DNA of 21,438 nt from Roseiarcus sp050010035 (GCA_050010035.1 JBEKLU010000093.1:1-21438); one strand, 5' to 3'. Shown: positions 7,360 to 15,211, counted from the first letter of the stretch. Notes: a model not told the origin generated them from the sequence alone. Made by a program: numbers and translations.

Positions 7360-8591
7360 CGCGTCCCGCCCTCGTTGACGTAGCGTTTCAGCTCGGCCTT
7401 GGAGACGACGAGCCGATGCACCGCGTCGGGGCCGTCGGCGAGGCGCAGGGTGCGCACCGCCGTCCACATGCGCGCGAGCGGAAAATCCTGGCTCACCCCG
7501 GCGCCGCCGTGCATCTGCACCGCCTGGTCGATCACTTCGAGCGCGACGCGCGGCGCGATCACCTTGATCTGCGAGATCAGCGGCGCCGCGGCGCGCACCC
7601 CTTGCGTGTCCATCGCCCAGGCGGCCTTGAGGCATAAGAGGCGCGCCATCTCGATGCTCATGCGGGCTTCGGCGATGATGTCGCGGTTGGCGCCGAGCGC
7701 CGACAGCTTCTTGCCGAAGGCCTCGCGCGCCACCGCGCGCCGGCACATCGCCTCGAGAGCGCGCTCCGCCTGGCCGACCGCGCGCATGCAATGGTGGATG
7801 CGTCCCGGCCCGAGGCGCCCCTGCGCGATCTCGAAGCCGCGTCCGCGCCCCAGAATCAGCGCGTCCTCGGGCACGCGCACGTCGGTGAAGCGGACGTGCA
7901 TGTGGCCGTGCGGCGCGTCGTCGGCGCCGTAGATCGTCAGCGCCCTGAGCTTCTCGACGCCCTTCGTCGCGGCGGGAACCAGCAGCATCGAATGGCGCGC
8001 GTGGCGCGAGCCCTCGGGATCGGTCAGCGCCATCACGATAAAGAGCGAGCAGCGCGGATCGCCCGCGCCCGAGGACCACCATTTCTCGCCGTTGAGGACC
8101 CATTCGTCGCCCTCGAGGCGCGCGTCGAGCGCGATATTGGTCGCGTCCGACGAGGCGACGCCGGGTTCTGTCATCAGATAGGCGGAGCGCGCGCGGCCCT
8201 CCAGCAGATCGGGCAGCCAGCGGGTCTTCTGCTCGGGCGAGCCGTAGCGCTCCAGCACCTCCATGTTGCCGGTGTCGGGCGCCGAACAATTGAACGCCTC
8301 GGAGGCGAGCGGCGACCAGCCCATCTCCTCCGCGAGATAGGCGTATTCGACCGTCGTCAGGCCGAAACCCCTGTGGGACGCGGTGAGCCAAAAATTCCAC
8401 AGGCCCCGCGCCCGCGCCTTCTCTTTCAGCGATTCGCGAATTTCGACCAGACGCGCCGTCGGCCTGAAGCGATCGCCCTCGCGCCCGACCTCGGCCTCGT
8501 ATTCGGCTTCGAGCGGCATGATTTCGTCGCGCACCATCGCGCGGACCGCTGCGACGAGCGGGCGGACCTTGTCGGTGACGCCGAGATCCAT
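7356..8591 (-). CDS. Acyl-CoA dehydrogenase of the ACAD10/11 type
   Basis: This 411-residue flavoprotein shows the acyl-CoA dehydrogenase core: a helical N-terminus with GLWNFWLTASHRGFGLT, the FAD/substrate region YLMTEPGVASSDATNI, GEKWWSSGAGDPRC, the middle beta domain, and the C-terminal helices with VIDQAVQMHGGAGVSQDFPL and RTLRLADGPDAVHRL. The WWSSGAGDPRC and TEPGVASSDATNI forms are typical of ACAD10/11 and LvaC relatives, not of short-chain enzymes. The start at 8591 follows a clear GGAGGAA site. It overlaps the APH-type kinase gene by 4 bp. Likely role (inferred): removing the phosphate-activated hydroxyl from 4-phosphoacyl-CoA so that it can enter beta-oxidation. An ordinary fatty acyl-CoA role is the alternative. 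Confidence 0.92.
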   Translation of the reverse strand: MDLGVTDKVRPLVAAVRAMVRDEIMPLEAEYEAEVGREGDRFRPTARLVEIRESLKEKARARGLWNFWLTASHRGFGLTTVEYAYLAEEMGWSPLASEAFNCSAPDTGNMEVLERYGSPEQKTRWLPDLLEGRARSAYLMTEPGVASSDATNIALDARLEGDEWVLNGEKWWSSGAGDPRCSLFIVMALTDPEGSRHARHSMLLVPAATKGVEKLRALTIYGADDAPHGHMHVRFTDVRVPEDALILGRGRGFEIAQGRLGPGRIHHCMRAVGQAERALEAMCRRAVAREAFGKKLSALGANRDIIAEARMSIEMARLLCLKAAWAMDTQGVRAAAPLISQIKVIAPRVALEVIDQAVQMHGGAGVSQDFPLARMWTAVRTLRLADGPDAVHRLVVSKAELKRYVNEGGTR

Positions 8592-8669
8592 GCCTTCCTC
8601 CCGATTGCCGATTTTCCGCGCGAGTTGACCCTCAAACGCGCTTGCGCGCAAGAGCGCGCGCCGAGGCGA

Positions 8670-8694
8670 AAGGGCCGGGAAATTCCCGGCCCTT
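8670..8694 (-). terminator. Hairpin terminator after the cytochrome c gene
   Basis: A near-perfect palindrome, AAGGGCCGGGAA, one A, then TTCCCGGCCCTT, lies 28 bp after the cytochrome stop and about 80 bp before the dehydrogenase start. The 12-bp G/C-rich stem suggests factor-independent termination, but the T-run after it on the minus strand is very short. Confidence 0.6.
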
Positions 8695-8722
8695 CGTTGC
8701 GGCGGGCGCCGCCGGTCGCGCG

Positions 8723-9700
8723 CTACTTCGGGAACGGGACGGGGCTGTCCGACAGGGTCTGGAGATAGGCGAGAATGTCGGCGCGCTTGCTCGCGTCCAA
8801 TTCGCCAGCGTAGCTCATCTTCGTGCCCTTGGCGAACGCCGACGGATTGGCGATCCATGCGTCGAGCTTGTCGTACGTCCAATCGCCGCCCGCGGCCTTC
8901 AAGGGGTCGGAATAGGAGAAGCCGGCGATCGAGGCGACCGGGCGTCCGACGACGCCGTAGAGCGGCGGGCCTACGATGGCCGAGCCGCCCTTGGCGAAGG
9001 AATGGCAGGCCTGGCACGCCTTGGCGTAGGACTGCCCCTTGGCGGGATCCGCCTTGGCGAGCAAGGCGGGAAGCGAAACTTCGGGCGCCGGGGTGGCGGC
9101 TGGGGCGGGCTCGGCGGCAGCGGCGGGCGCAGCGGCTGGGGCTGCGGCAGGCGCCGCGGCGGCCGGCGTCGGGAAGGGGACGGGGCTGTCCGACAGCGTC
9201 TGGAGATAGGCGAGGATGTTCGCGCGCTTTTGCGCGTCGGGCTCGCCGGGATAGGTCATCTTCGTGCCCTTGGCGAAAGCGGACGGTTTGGCGATCCATG
9301 CGTCGAGCTTGTCGTACGTCCAATCGCCGCCGACGGCCTTCAAGCCGTCGGAATAGGAGAAGCCGGCGATCGAGGCGACCGGGCGGCCGACGATGCCGTA
9401 GAGCGGCGGGCCCACCTTGGCGGCGCCGCCCTTTTCGAAGGAATGGCAGGCCTCGCACGCCTTGGCGTCGGCCTGTCCCTTGGCGGCGTCCGCCTTGGCG
9501 AGCAAGACGGGAAGCGGCGTCGCGGGCGCGGCGGCGGCGGGCGCGGCGGCGCCGGCGCCCGGCGCGCCGGGCAGGCCGTAGCCGGGCTTTTCCGGTCCTT
9601 TGGGCGCGAAAACCGCGTTGGAAAAGACGCCGAGCGCCATCGTCCCCAGCAACGCGCTGAGGACGGCGAGAGCGATTTTGTTGGCGGTCGTCGTTTGCAT
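8723..9700 (-). CDS. Membrane-anchored dihaem cytochrome c (duplicated CycM-type)
   Basis: This 325-residue protein carries electrons in the periplasm. I chose the ATG at 9700 (MQTTTANKIALAV), which begins an uncleaved signal anchor at about 8-30; a longer frame upstream adds 45 basic residues without a purpose. Two class I cytochrome domains follow. In the first, CEACH gives Cys82, Cys85 and His86, with the likely axial Met148 in GTKMTYPG. The second repeats these 147 residues later (CQACH with His233, and Met295 in GTKMSYAG). A Pro/Ala-rich linker (about 177-208) joins them. CycM relatives in rhizobia have one such domain of under 200 residues, so this gene arose by internal duplication. 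It is divergent from kdsB, the usual neighbourhood. Confidence 0.92.
   Translation of the reverse strand: MQTTTANKIALAVLSALLGTMALGVFSNAVFAPKGPEKPGYGLPGAPGAGAAAPAAAAPATPLPVLLAKADAAKGQADAKACEACHSFEKGGAAKVGPPLYGIVGRPVASIAGFSYSDGLKAVGGDWTYDKLDAWIAKPSAFAKGTKMTYPGEPDAQKRANILAYLQTLSDSPVPFPTPAAAAPAAAPAAAPAAAAEPAPAATPAPEVSLPALLAKADPAKGQSYAKACQACHSFAKGGSAIVGPPLYGVVGRPVASIAGFSYSDPLKAAGGDWTYDKLDAWIANPSAFAKGTKMSYAGELDASKRADILAYLQTLSDSPVPFPK
8727..9516. repeat. Internal tandem duplication within the cytochrome gene
   Basis: Two copies of about 349 bp, 8727-9075 and 9168-9516, align at a constant offset of 441 bp (147 codons) with no gaps seen. Long runs are identical, for example around the sequences encoding YSYS-type turns and DWTYDKLDAWIA. 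The Pro/Ala linker between them is not part of the copy. High DNA identity suggests recent duplication or ongoing gene conversion. Confidence 0.85.
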
Positions 9701-9777
9701 TCGCGGGGCGGCCTCGAGACTGAAGGTCGTTCGGCGGAGCGCTCGAAGCCCCCCGCGGGGAATCCTGATTAGCCGCT

Positions 9778-9805
9778 TTGCGTCGGACTTGGCAACACGT
9801 ATAAG
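9778..9805 (+). promoter_or_regulatory. Candidate sigma-70 promoter for kdsB-pheA
   Basis: TTGCGT at 9778-9783 and TATAAG at 9800-9805 are separated by 16 bp and lie 47 bp upstream of the kdsB ATG. This is the only good promoter-like pair in the gap between the divergent cytochrome and kdsB genes. Confidence 0.4.
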
Positions 9806-9852
9806 CGCGGCGCCGCAGCCTTTTTTGGGCCTCACGCAAGCCGAACCCGCCC

Positions 9853-10596
9853 ATGACCGAAGCCATCGTCCTCATCCCCGCCCGCATGACCTCGACGCGC
9901 CTGCCCGGCAAGCCGCTCGCCGACATCCACGGCGAGCCGATGATCGTCCACGTCTGGCGGCGCGCCGTCGAAGCCGACGTCGGGCCGGTGCTGGTGGCGG
10001 CCGACGATCGACGGATCGTCGCGGCGATCGAGGCGATCGGCGGGCGCGCCGTGCTGACGCGGCCCGACCACGCCTCCGGCTCCGACCGGATTTTCGAGGC
10101 GGTCGGCGCCTTCGATCCCGTGGGGCGCTACGATGTCGTCGTCAACGTGCAGGGCGATCTGCCGACCATCGAGAAAAGCGCCGTGCGCGCCGCGGTCGGC
10201 CCGTTGAGCGATCCGCAGGTGGACATCGCGACGCTGGCGACGGCGATCACGCGCGCCGAAGAGCGCGACGATCCCAACGTCGTCAAGGCGGTGGGGACCG
10301 AGATCGGCCCGGGCCGCTTGCGCGCTCTCTATTTCACCCGGGCCCGAGCGCCCTGGGGCGAGGGGCCGCTCTTGCATCACATCGGCCTCTATGCCTATCG
10401 CCGCGAGGCGCTGGCGCGTTTCGTCGCGCTGCCGCCTTCGCCGCTGGAGCGGCGCGAAAAACTCGAGCAGTTGCGCGCGCTGGAGGCCGGCATGCGCATC
10501 GACATCGCGCTCGTCGACGTCGCGCCGCTCGGCGTCGACACGCCCGGAGACTTGCATCGCGCCCGCCAAATGCTGGCGCCGAGGAAGAGACCATGA
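9853..10596 (+). CDS. kdsB: 3-deoxy-manno-octulosonate cytidylyltransferase
   Basis: KdsB activates Kdo with CTP to CMP-Kdo for the inner core of lipopolysaccharide, in the cytosol. The 247-residue length is standard. The nucleotide-binding start reads VLIPARMTSTRLPGKPLADI, followed by RPDHASGSDRIFEAV, VVNVQGDLP (the metal-binding region; many homologues have DEP) and the dimerisation/substrate stretch HHIGLYAYRREALARF. The C-terminus has LEAGMRIDIALVD and GVDTPGDLHRAR, both typical. Its stop overlaps the pheA start (ATGA). The ribosome site is weak. Confidence 0.96.
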   Translation: MTEAIVLIPARMTSTRLPGKPLADIHGEPMIVHVWRRAVEADVGPVLVAADDRRIVAAIEAIGGRAVLTRPDHASGSDRIFEAVGAFDPVGRYDVVVNVQGDLPTIEKSAVRAAVGPLSDPQVDIATLATAITRAEERDDPNVVKAVGTEIGPGRLRALYFTRARAPWGEGPLLHHIGLYAYRREALARFVALPPSPLERREKLEQLRALEAGMRIDIALVDVAPLGVDTPGDLHRARQMLAPRKRP

Positions 10597-11453
10597 CCGA
10601 AGCCAAGACCATCGCCTACCAGGGCGAACCGGGCGCCAACTCGCACATCGCCTGCCTCGACAATTATCCCGGCTGGGCGCCGCTCCCCTGCGCCACTTTC
10701 GAGGACGCCTTCGCTGCGCTGCAGGACGAAACGGCCGACCTCGGCATGATCCCGATCGAGAATTCGATCGCCGGGCGCGTCGCCGACATCCACGCGCTGC
10801 TGCCCGCCTCCGGCCTGCACATCGTCGCCGAGACCTTCCTGCCGATCCGTTTTCAGCTTCTCGGCGTTCCCGGCGCGACGCTCGAAGGCCTGCGCAGCGT
10901 GCACAGCCACGTCCACGCGCTCGGCCAATGCCGCAAGATCATCCGCCGCTACGCCCTCAAGCCGGTGGTCGCCAGCGACACCGCCGGCTCGGCGCGCGAA
11001 GTGGCGGAGCAGCGCGACCCAACCCGCGCCTCGCTGGCGACCCAGCTCGCGGGCGAAATTTACGGCTTGACGAGGCTCGCCGCCGACGTCGAGGACGAGA
11101 CCCACAACACCACGCGCTTCGTCGTGCTCTCCAAGACGCCGCGCTGGGCGGCGGCGCACAACGGGCCGCTGGTGACGACCTTCGTCTTTCGCGTGCGCAA
11201 CGTCCCCGCCGCGCTCTACAAGGCGCTCGGCGGCTTCGCCACCAACGGCGTCAACATGACCAAGCTCGAGAGCTACATGGTCGAGGGCGAATTCTCGGCG
11301 ACGCAATTCCTCGCCGACGTCGACGGCCATCCCGACGATCCGCCGCTCGCGCGCGCGCTCGAGGAACTCGAGTTCTTCTCGCGCGAGCTGCGCATCCTCG
11401 GCGTCTATCCCGCCCACCCCTTCCGCGTCGAGACGCAGAAGCGGGCGGGGTAG
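10593..11453 (+). CDS. pheA: Prephenate dehydratase
   Basis: This enzyme converts prephenate to phenylpyruvate in phenylalanine synthesis. The 286-residue protein has the dehydratase domain first (YQGEPGANSHIAC, then MIPIENSIAGRVADIHALL) and the catalytic-region motif HNTTRFVVLSK near residue 170. A C-terminal ACT domain follows, with the phenylalanine-binding stretch MTKLESYMVEGEFSATQFLAD, so feedback inhibition by phenylalanine is expected. There is no chorismate mutase domain, unlike the enteric fusion; this is the usual alphaproteobacterial form. The ATG at 10593 overlaps the kdsB stop by 4 bp, so the genes are coupled although their pathways differ. Confidence 0.96.
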   Translation: MTEAKTIAYQGEPGANSHIACLDNYPGWAPLPCATFEDAFAALQDETADLGMIPIENSIAGRVADIHALLPASGLHIVAETFLPIRFQLLGVPGATLEGLRSVHSHVHALGQCRKIIRRYALKPVVASDTAGSAREVAEQRDPTRASLATQLAGEIYGLTRLAADVEDETHNTTRFVVLSKTPRWAAAHNGPLVTTFVFRVRNVPAALYKALGGFATNGVNMTKLESYMVEGEFSATQFLADVDGHPDDPPLARALEELEFFSRELRILGVYPAHPFRVETQKRAG

Positions 11454-11504
11454 CGCGGGCGGGCGTCGCCGCTTCCAGACCGCCTCGTTCGCACGTCTCG
11501 GCGA

Positions 11505-11639
11505 CAGCGCGGCCAATCCCCCAGGCCCCCCCTACCTCTCCCAGCTTGGCGGGGAGAGGGGCGCGCGGCGCCGTTCTTCTCCTCTCCCCGCTTGCGGGGA
11601 GAGGTAGGGTGCAAGGGGCCTGGGGGATTGGCCGCGCTG
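11505..11639. repeat. Long palindromic intergenic repeat element
   Basis: Perfect 25-bp inverted arms lie at 11505-11529 and 11615-11639 (outer end CAGCGCGGCCAATCCCCC). Between them sit two smaller hairpins: CCTCTCCC paired with GGGAGAGG at 11535-11559, and CCTCTCCCCGC-TT-GCGGGGAGAGG at 11581-11604. The whole can fold as a cruciform or long branched RNA hairpin. It begins about 50 bp after pheA and could also end its transcript. The CTCTCCCC/GGGGAGAG theme resembles dispersed palindromes common between genes in Hyphomicrobiales genomes; a further partial copy (GCGGGGAGAGGGGAG) occurs near 11670. Confidence 0.85.
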
Positions 11640-11979
11640 CCTCGGAAACGTCTGCATACCGTAGTGCCAAAGCGGGGAGAGGGGAGGGAACGGCGCCTCG
11701 GGATCCGATCCCGCCGACGCAAGCGAAGCGCGCCGCTTCGGGTCCGCGGGGCCTGCTTTCAAGACGTTGGGCGCCATTTTCCGTCCCTTCGCGACAGCGC
11801 GGGGCGAGCTGAAGGGAGACGCGTTCGACGGGGCGACCCGCATGCGCGAAGGAAGGGCCATCGGCGGCGCCGAGCTTGAGGGGCGTCGGGTTTCATGATG
11901 TCTGATGTCGATGTCGCGATATAAATTCCCGGCGTTCTATTCTCACCGCTACGCTCATGCGGGCCAATTGCTACCGACT
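11640..11979. other. Intergenic stretch without a recognisable gene
   Basis: This 340-bp stretch runs from the palindromic repeat to the end of the opposite-strand gene. Its first part is G/C-rich; from about 11890 it becomes A/T-rich, matching the next gene. Short open frames on both strands show no domain or ribosome site. I see nothing else firm in it. Confidence 0.5.
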
Positions 11980-12660
11980 CTAATTTGACAATGTATTATC
12001 AACTCTTTGTTTTTCTTCCTGCGTCGCCTTTTCCAAGCGGAAATCCTGCTGGCCAACGTCATTAACGAGACGGAATATCTCCGAGAATGTCAATCCAGAG
12101 GAAATCATGGTCACGCAAACTAAATACTGACCGCTAACGAGCTTCCAGTTCTGATTGTGCTTATCGGGAATCGAATAAATTTCATTGTTCCAGCCATAAC
12201 AATCGCCCTCATTTTTGAACCTAACAGCTACGTCGAGAACCTCGGCTTCTCCCGGCACAATGTCGGCGCTTAACCCGAAATCCAACCGCGCCAAATCCCA
12301 AATAGGATGCTGACTTCCGTCAGGCATTATCATTATAAGTGGTGCCGGTTCAGGCTGGCTCGCCCATCGAGTTTGCATTTGCCGAGAAAAAACGTCGTGA
12401 CCTGTGTCATGGTGATGGAATGTTATCTTTCCATGGCACCGTGAAGCTGGTGCTCGCATCATCCAACGTGCGCACCGTGGCAAGTCCGCGTTTCTTACTT
12501 TGAGTCGCAACGACCTCAAACTCAAACGGTCGATATCAACCGGATCGACGATGCTAATCCGTAATTTCGGCCTACGCATGCTCTCAACAACTATTGTAAC
12601 CACGATTGATATTATGCCACCGACGACGACCCCAATAACTGCAAGCGCAATTTCGCCCAT
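11980..12660 (-). CDS. Membrane-anchored hypothetical protein, A/T-rich gene
   Basis: This 226-residue protein has one N-terminal membrane segment (IALAVIGVVVGGIISIVVTIVVESM, about 4-28) followed by a basic stop and a soluble domain starting KLRISIVDPVDID. The soluble part looks beta-rich and mentions no catalytic motif that I recognise. I set the start at 12660 because a GGAGG site precedes that ATG; a longer frame upstream would add 42 Arg-rich residues. Codon use differs from all neighbours: many A/T-ending codons (aat, att, tta, aaa). It stands alone between a palindromic repeat and upp, so acquisition by transfer is likely. Function unknown. Confidence 0.8.
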   Translation of the reverse strand: MGEIALAVIGVVVGGIISIVVTIVVESMRRPKLRISIVDPVDIDRLSLRSLRLKVRNADLPRCARWMMRAPASRCHGKITFHHHDTGHDVFSRQMQTRWASQPEPAPLIMIMPDGSQHPIWDLARLDFGLSADIVPGEAEVLDVAVRFKNEGDCYGWNNEIYSIPDKHNQNWKLVSGQYLVCVTMISSGLTFSEIFRLVNDVGQQDFRLEKATQEEKQRVDNTLSN

Positions 12661-12820
12661 CGTAGCCTCCTGCAACGTCTGATACGGATTTGCGGCGACA
12701 CGCGCCGAGCGCGCCTGTCGCCGCCGCCGCGACCCTCGCCGAACAAGGCGCTGACACGCCGGACGCCGCGGACGATTGCTCTGCAATCGCTCGGGGCTCG
12801 CCGCGCGCGCCTATATACCG

Positions 12821-13450
12821 TCACTTCGTCCCGAACATCCGGTCGCCCGCGTCGCCGAGGCCCGGCACGATATAGCCGTGGTCGTTGAGCCTTTCGTCGA
12901 TCGCGGCGGTCCAGATCTGCACGTCGGGATGGGCCTTGGTCAGGCGCTCGATGCCCTCGGGCGCCGCCAGGAGGCAGACGAAGCGGATGTCCTTGACGCC
13001 GCGGCTCTTCAGGCGGTCGATCGCCGCCACCGCGGAATTGGCGGTGGCGAGCATCGGGTCCATGACGATGACCAGCCGATCGGCGACGTCGGCGGGCGCC
13101 TTGAAGTAGTATTCGATCGCCTTCAGCGTCTTGGGGTCGCGGTAGAGCCCGATATGGGCGACCCGCGCGCTCGGCACCAGGTTGAGCATGCCGTCGAGAA
13201 ATCCGACGCCGGCGCGTAAGATAGGCGCGAAGACCAGCTTCTTGCCGGCGATCGTCGGCTTCATCGTCTTGGCCAGCGGCGTCTCCACTTCGACGAGCTC
13301 GAGGGGCAGGTCGCGCGTCACTTCGTAGCACAGCAACATGCCGATTTCGTTGAGCAACTGGCGAAACCCCTTGGTGGAGACCGTCTTGTCGCGCATCAGC
13401 GTCAGCTTGTGCTGCACCAGGGGATGGTCGACGACGTGGACGTTGGACAT
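12821..13450 (-). CDS. upp: Uracil phosphoribosyltransferase
   Basis: Upp salvages uracil by joining it to PRPP to make UMP in the cytosol. The 209-residue length is standard. Visible signatures are the N-terminal HPLVQHKLTLMRDKTVSTKGFR, the PILRAGVGFLDGML block, the PRPP loop VIVMDPMLATANSA and the C-terminal uracil-binding IVPGLGDAGDRMFGT. The ATG at 13450 has a GGGAG site 7 nt upstream. It is a single gene, with the A/T-rich hypothetical gene downstream and pgsA divergent from it. Confidence 0.97.
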   Translation of the reverse strand: MSNVHVVDHPLVQHKLTLMRDKTVSTKGFRQLLNEIGMLLCYEVTRDLPLELVEVETPLAKTMKPTIAGKKLVFAPILRAGVGFLDGMLNLVPSARVAHIGLYRDPKTLKAIEYYFKAPADVADRLVIVMDPMLATANSAVAAIDRLKSRGVKDIRFVCLLAAPEGIERLTKAHPDVQIWTAAIDERLNDHGYIVPGLGDAGDRMFGTK

Positions 13451-13602
13451 GGCGGGGCTCCCGAAAGGCGGATCGGGCGCGACATTAGACCAAACCCGGC
13501 TGCGCCCGTTGTCGCCGAGCCGATCATCCCCAGATATTACGAGTGACGAAACGCCGCGAGCGCGGGGCGCAAGAAGGGTCTATTGACGGAAGGCGGCCTT
13601 CA

Positions 13603-14214
13603 ATGTCTCTTGGCGAGCCAATGGCCAATACTCCCGCGCGCGTCGCCAGTCGCAACTGGAACCTGCCCAACCTCCTGACTTACGGCCGGGTGGCGGCGGT
13701 TCCGCTCGTCGTCGCCTTCCTGTTCTGGCCGAGCGAGGCTTGGGCGCGCTGGACCGCGCTGGCGATTTACGCCGTGGCGGCGATCACCGATTTCTTCGAC
13801 GGCTATCTCGCGCGCGCCTGGGCGCAGCAATCCTCGCTCGGCCGCATGCTCGACCCGATCGCCGACAAATTGCTGGTCGCCGCGGCGCTGCTCGCGCTCA
13901 CTGCCGACCGCACCATCGCCGGCCTTTCGCTGTGGGCGGCGATCGTCATTCTCTGCCGCGAAATCCTCGTCTCGGGGCTGCGCGAATATCTGGCGGAGTT
14001 GCACGTGCCCGTTCCCGTCACCGCCGTCGCCAAATGGAAGACGACGGCGCAGATGATCGCGATCGGCTTCCTCATCGCCGGCTCGGCGGGCGAAGCGGTT
14101 CTGCCCGGCTCGATCATGATCGGCAAAGTGCTTCTGTGGATCGCGGCGATCCTGACGCTCTACACCGGCTGGGACTACATGAAGGCGAGCTACGACCATG
14201 TCGGGGGCGACTGA
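13603..14214 (+). CDS. pgsA: CDP-diacylglycerol-glycerol-3-phosphate phosphatidyltransferase
   Basis: PgsA makes phosphatidylglycerol phosphate in the inner membrane. The signature of CDP-alcohol phosphotransferases, DG-x2-AR-x8-G-x3-D-x3-D, is complete in DGYLARAWAQQSSLGRMLD followed by PIAD. The protein opens with the typical NLPNLLTYGRVAAVPLVV and has further hydrophobic helices to the C-terminus. I start it at 13603 (203 residues) because GGAAGG lies 9 nt upstream; ATG 13621 is possible but has a poor site, and the longer frame from 13543 has no support. moaD follows after 6 bp. Confidence 0.94.
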   Translation: MSLGEPMANTPARVASRNWNLPNLLTYGRVAAVPLVVAFLFWPSEAWARWTALAIYAVAAITDFFDGYLARAWAQQSSLGRMLDPIADKLLVAAALLALTADRTIAGLSLWAAIVILCREILVSGLREYLAELHVPVPVTAVAKWKTTAQMIAIGFLIAGSAGEAVLPGSIMIGKVLLWIAAILTLYTGWDYMKASYDHVGGD

Positions 14215-14220
14215 GGGCTG

Positions 14221-14472
14221 ATGAAAGCGGTCTATTTCGCCTGGGTGCGCGAACGCGTCGGCAAGAACGAGGAGGCGCTCGATCCGCCCGCCGACGTCGT
14301 CACGGTCGGCGACCTCATCGCTTGGCTGTCGCGGCGCGGCGAGGGCTACGCCCATGCTTTCGAGCGGCCGCGCGTGATCCGCGCCGCGATCGACCGCGCC
14401 CACGTCGGGCATGACGCCAGAATCGCCGGCGCGCGGGAAATCGCCTTCTTTCCGCCGATGACGGGCGGCTGA
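14221..14472 (+). CDS. moaD: Molybdopterin synthase small subunit MoaD
   Basis: This 83-residue protein has the ubiquitin-like MoaD form and ends in MTGG, whose terminal glycine becomes the thiocarboxylate that donates sulfur to molybdopterin. It opens MKAVYFAWVRERVG, and the late stretch EIAFFPPMTGG is typical. It lies 6 bp after pgsA and 4 bp before moaE, the usual order in alphaproteobacteria. Confidence 0.95.
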   Translation: MKAVYFAWVRERVGKNEEALDPPADVVTVGDLIAWLSRRGEGYAHAFERPRVIRAAIDRAHVGHDARIAGAREIAFFPPMTGG

Positions 14473-14476
14473 GGCG

Positions 14477-14944
14477 ATGGGGACGGTGCGCGTCCAGGCC
14501 GAGGACTTCGACGCCGCGGCCGAGGCGCGCCTCATCGCCGCCGGGCGCGTCGACGTCGGGGCGCTGGTGACCTTCGTCGGCCTCTGCCGCGACGAGGGCG
14601 GGCGCCTGGCGGCCCTCGAGATCGAGCATTACCCCGGAATGGCCGAGGCCGAGATCGCGCGCGTCGTCGCGAGCGCCCAAGCGCGCTGGCCGCTCCTCGG
14701 CGTCACGGCGATCCACCGCTTCGGAGCGTTGGCGCCCGGCGCGCAGATCGTCCTCGTCGCCGTGGCCGCCGCGCATCGGGGCGACGCGTTCGCGGCGGCG
14801 GAAATGCTGATGGACTACCTGAAGACCCAGGCGCCGTTCTGGAAGCGCGCGCGCCGCGCCGACGGCGGCCTCGAGGAATGGGTGGAAGCCAAATCGAGCG
14901 ACGACGCCATGGCGGCGCGCTGGCGTTCCTCCGGTTCGCCGTGA
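14477..14944 (+). CDS. moaE: Molybdopterin synthase large subunit MoaE
   Basis: MoaE is the catalytic partner of MoaD and converts cyclic pyranopterin monophosphate to molybdopterin. The 155-residue protein has GALVTFVGLCRD, the block ALEIEHYPGMAEAEI, HRFGALAPGAQIVLVAV and the catalytic-lysine region KTQAPFWKRARRADGG followed by EEWVEA. The usual WKKE is WKRA here, a mild change near the active site. The tail after 140 is short and variable. The gene converges on the stress membrane protein gene that ends 6 bp later. Confidence 0.94.
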   Translation: MGTVRVQAEDFDAAAEARLIAAGRVDVGALVTFVGLCRDEGGRLAALEIEHYPGMAEAEIARVVASAQARWPLLGVTAIHRFGALAPGAQIVLVAVAAAHRGDAFAAAEMLMDYLKTQAPFWKRARRADGGLEEWVEAKSSDDAMAARWRSSGSP

Positions 14945-14950
14945 CCGGCT

Positions 14951-15211
14951 CTACGAGCGCCCCGCGACGCTGTGGTAGACGGTCTGGACGACGACCGCCC
15001 CGATGATCGCGACGACGAGGCTGAAAAGGGTCGAGAGGTTCAGCCCGAAGACGGCGCCGATCCCCACGAGCGTGCCGATGTATCCGCACACCACCGCGCC
15101 GACGGCGCCGAGCGCGACGTCGACGACCAGGCCGGAACCGCCCTTGTTGAGGATCGTGCTGCCGACATACCCCGCGATGAGGCCGAGAACGAGCCAGCTC
15201 AGAAAATTCAT
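14951..15211 (-). CDS. GlsB/YeaQ/YmgE-family stress membrane protein, copy 1
   Basis: This 86-residue inner-membrane protein has three hydrophobic segments and the family form MNFLSWLVLGLIAGYVGS, GLVVDVALGAVGAVVCGYIG and a C-terminal LVVAIIGAVVVQTVYHSV. The family (transglycosylase-associated proteins) is often induced by stress, but its molecular function is not established. A GGAGGGG site lies 9 nt before the ATG. The gene at 15345 is a close paralogue in the same orientation. Confidence 0.9.
   Translation of the reverse strand: MNFLSWLVLGLIAGYVGSTILNKGGSGLVVDVALGAVGAVVCGYIGTLVGIGAVFGLNLSTLFSLVVAIIGAVVVQTVYHSVAGRS

Noticed and set aside
8642..9772. Gly/Arg-rich plus-strand frame opposite the cytochrome gene
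   Set aside because: Its repeats simply mirror the duplicated haem domains on the minus strand.
11505..11639. CRISPR array interpretation of the repeats after pheA
   Set aside because: The repeats are inverted and nested, not direct repeats with regular spacers, and no cas gene is present.
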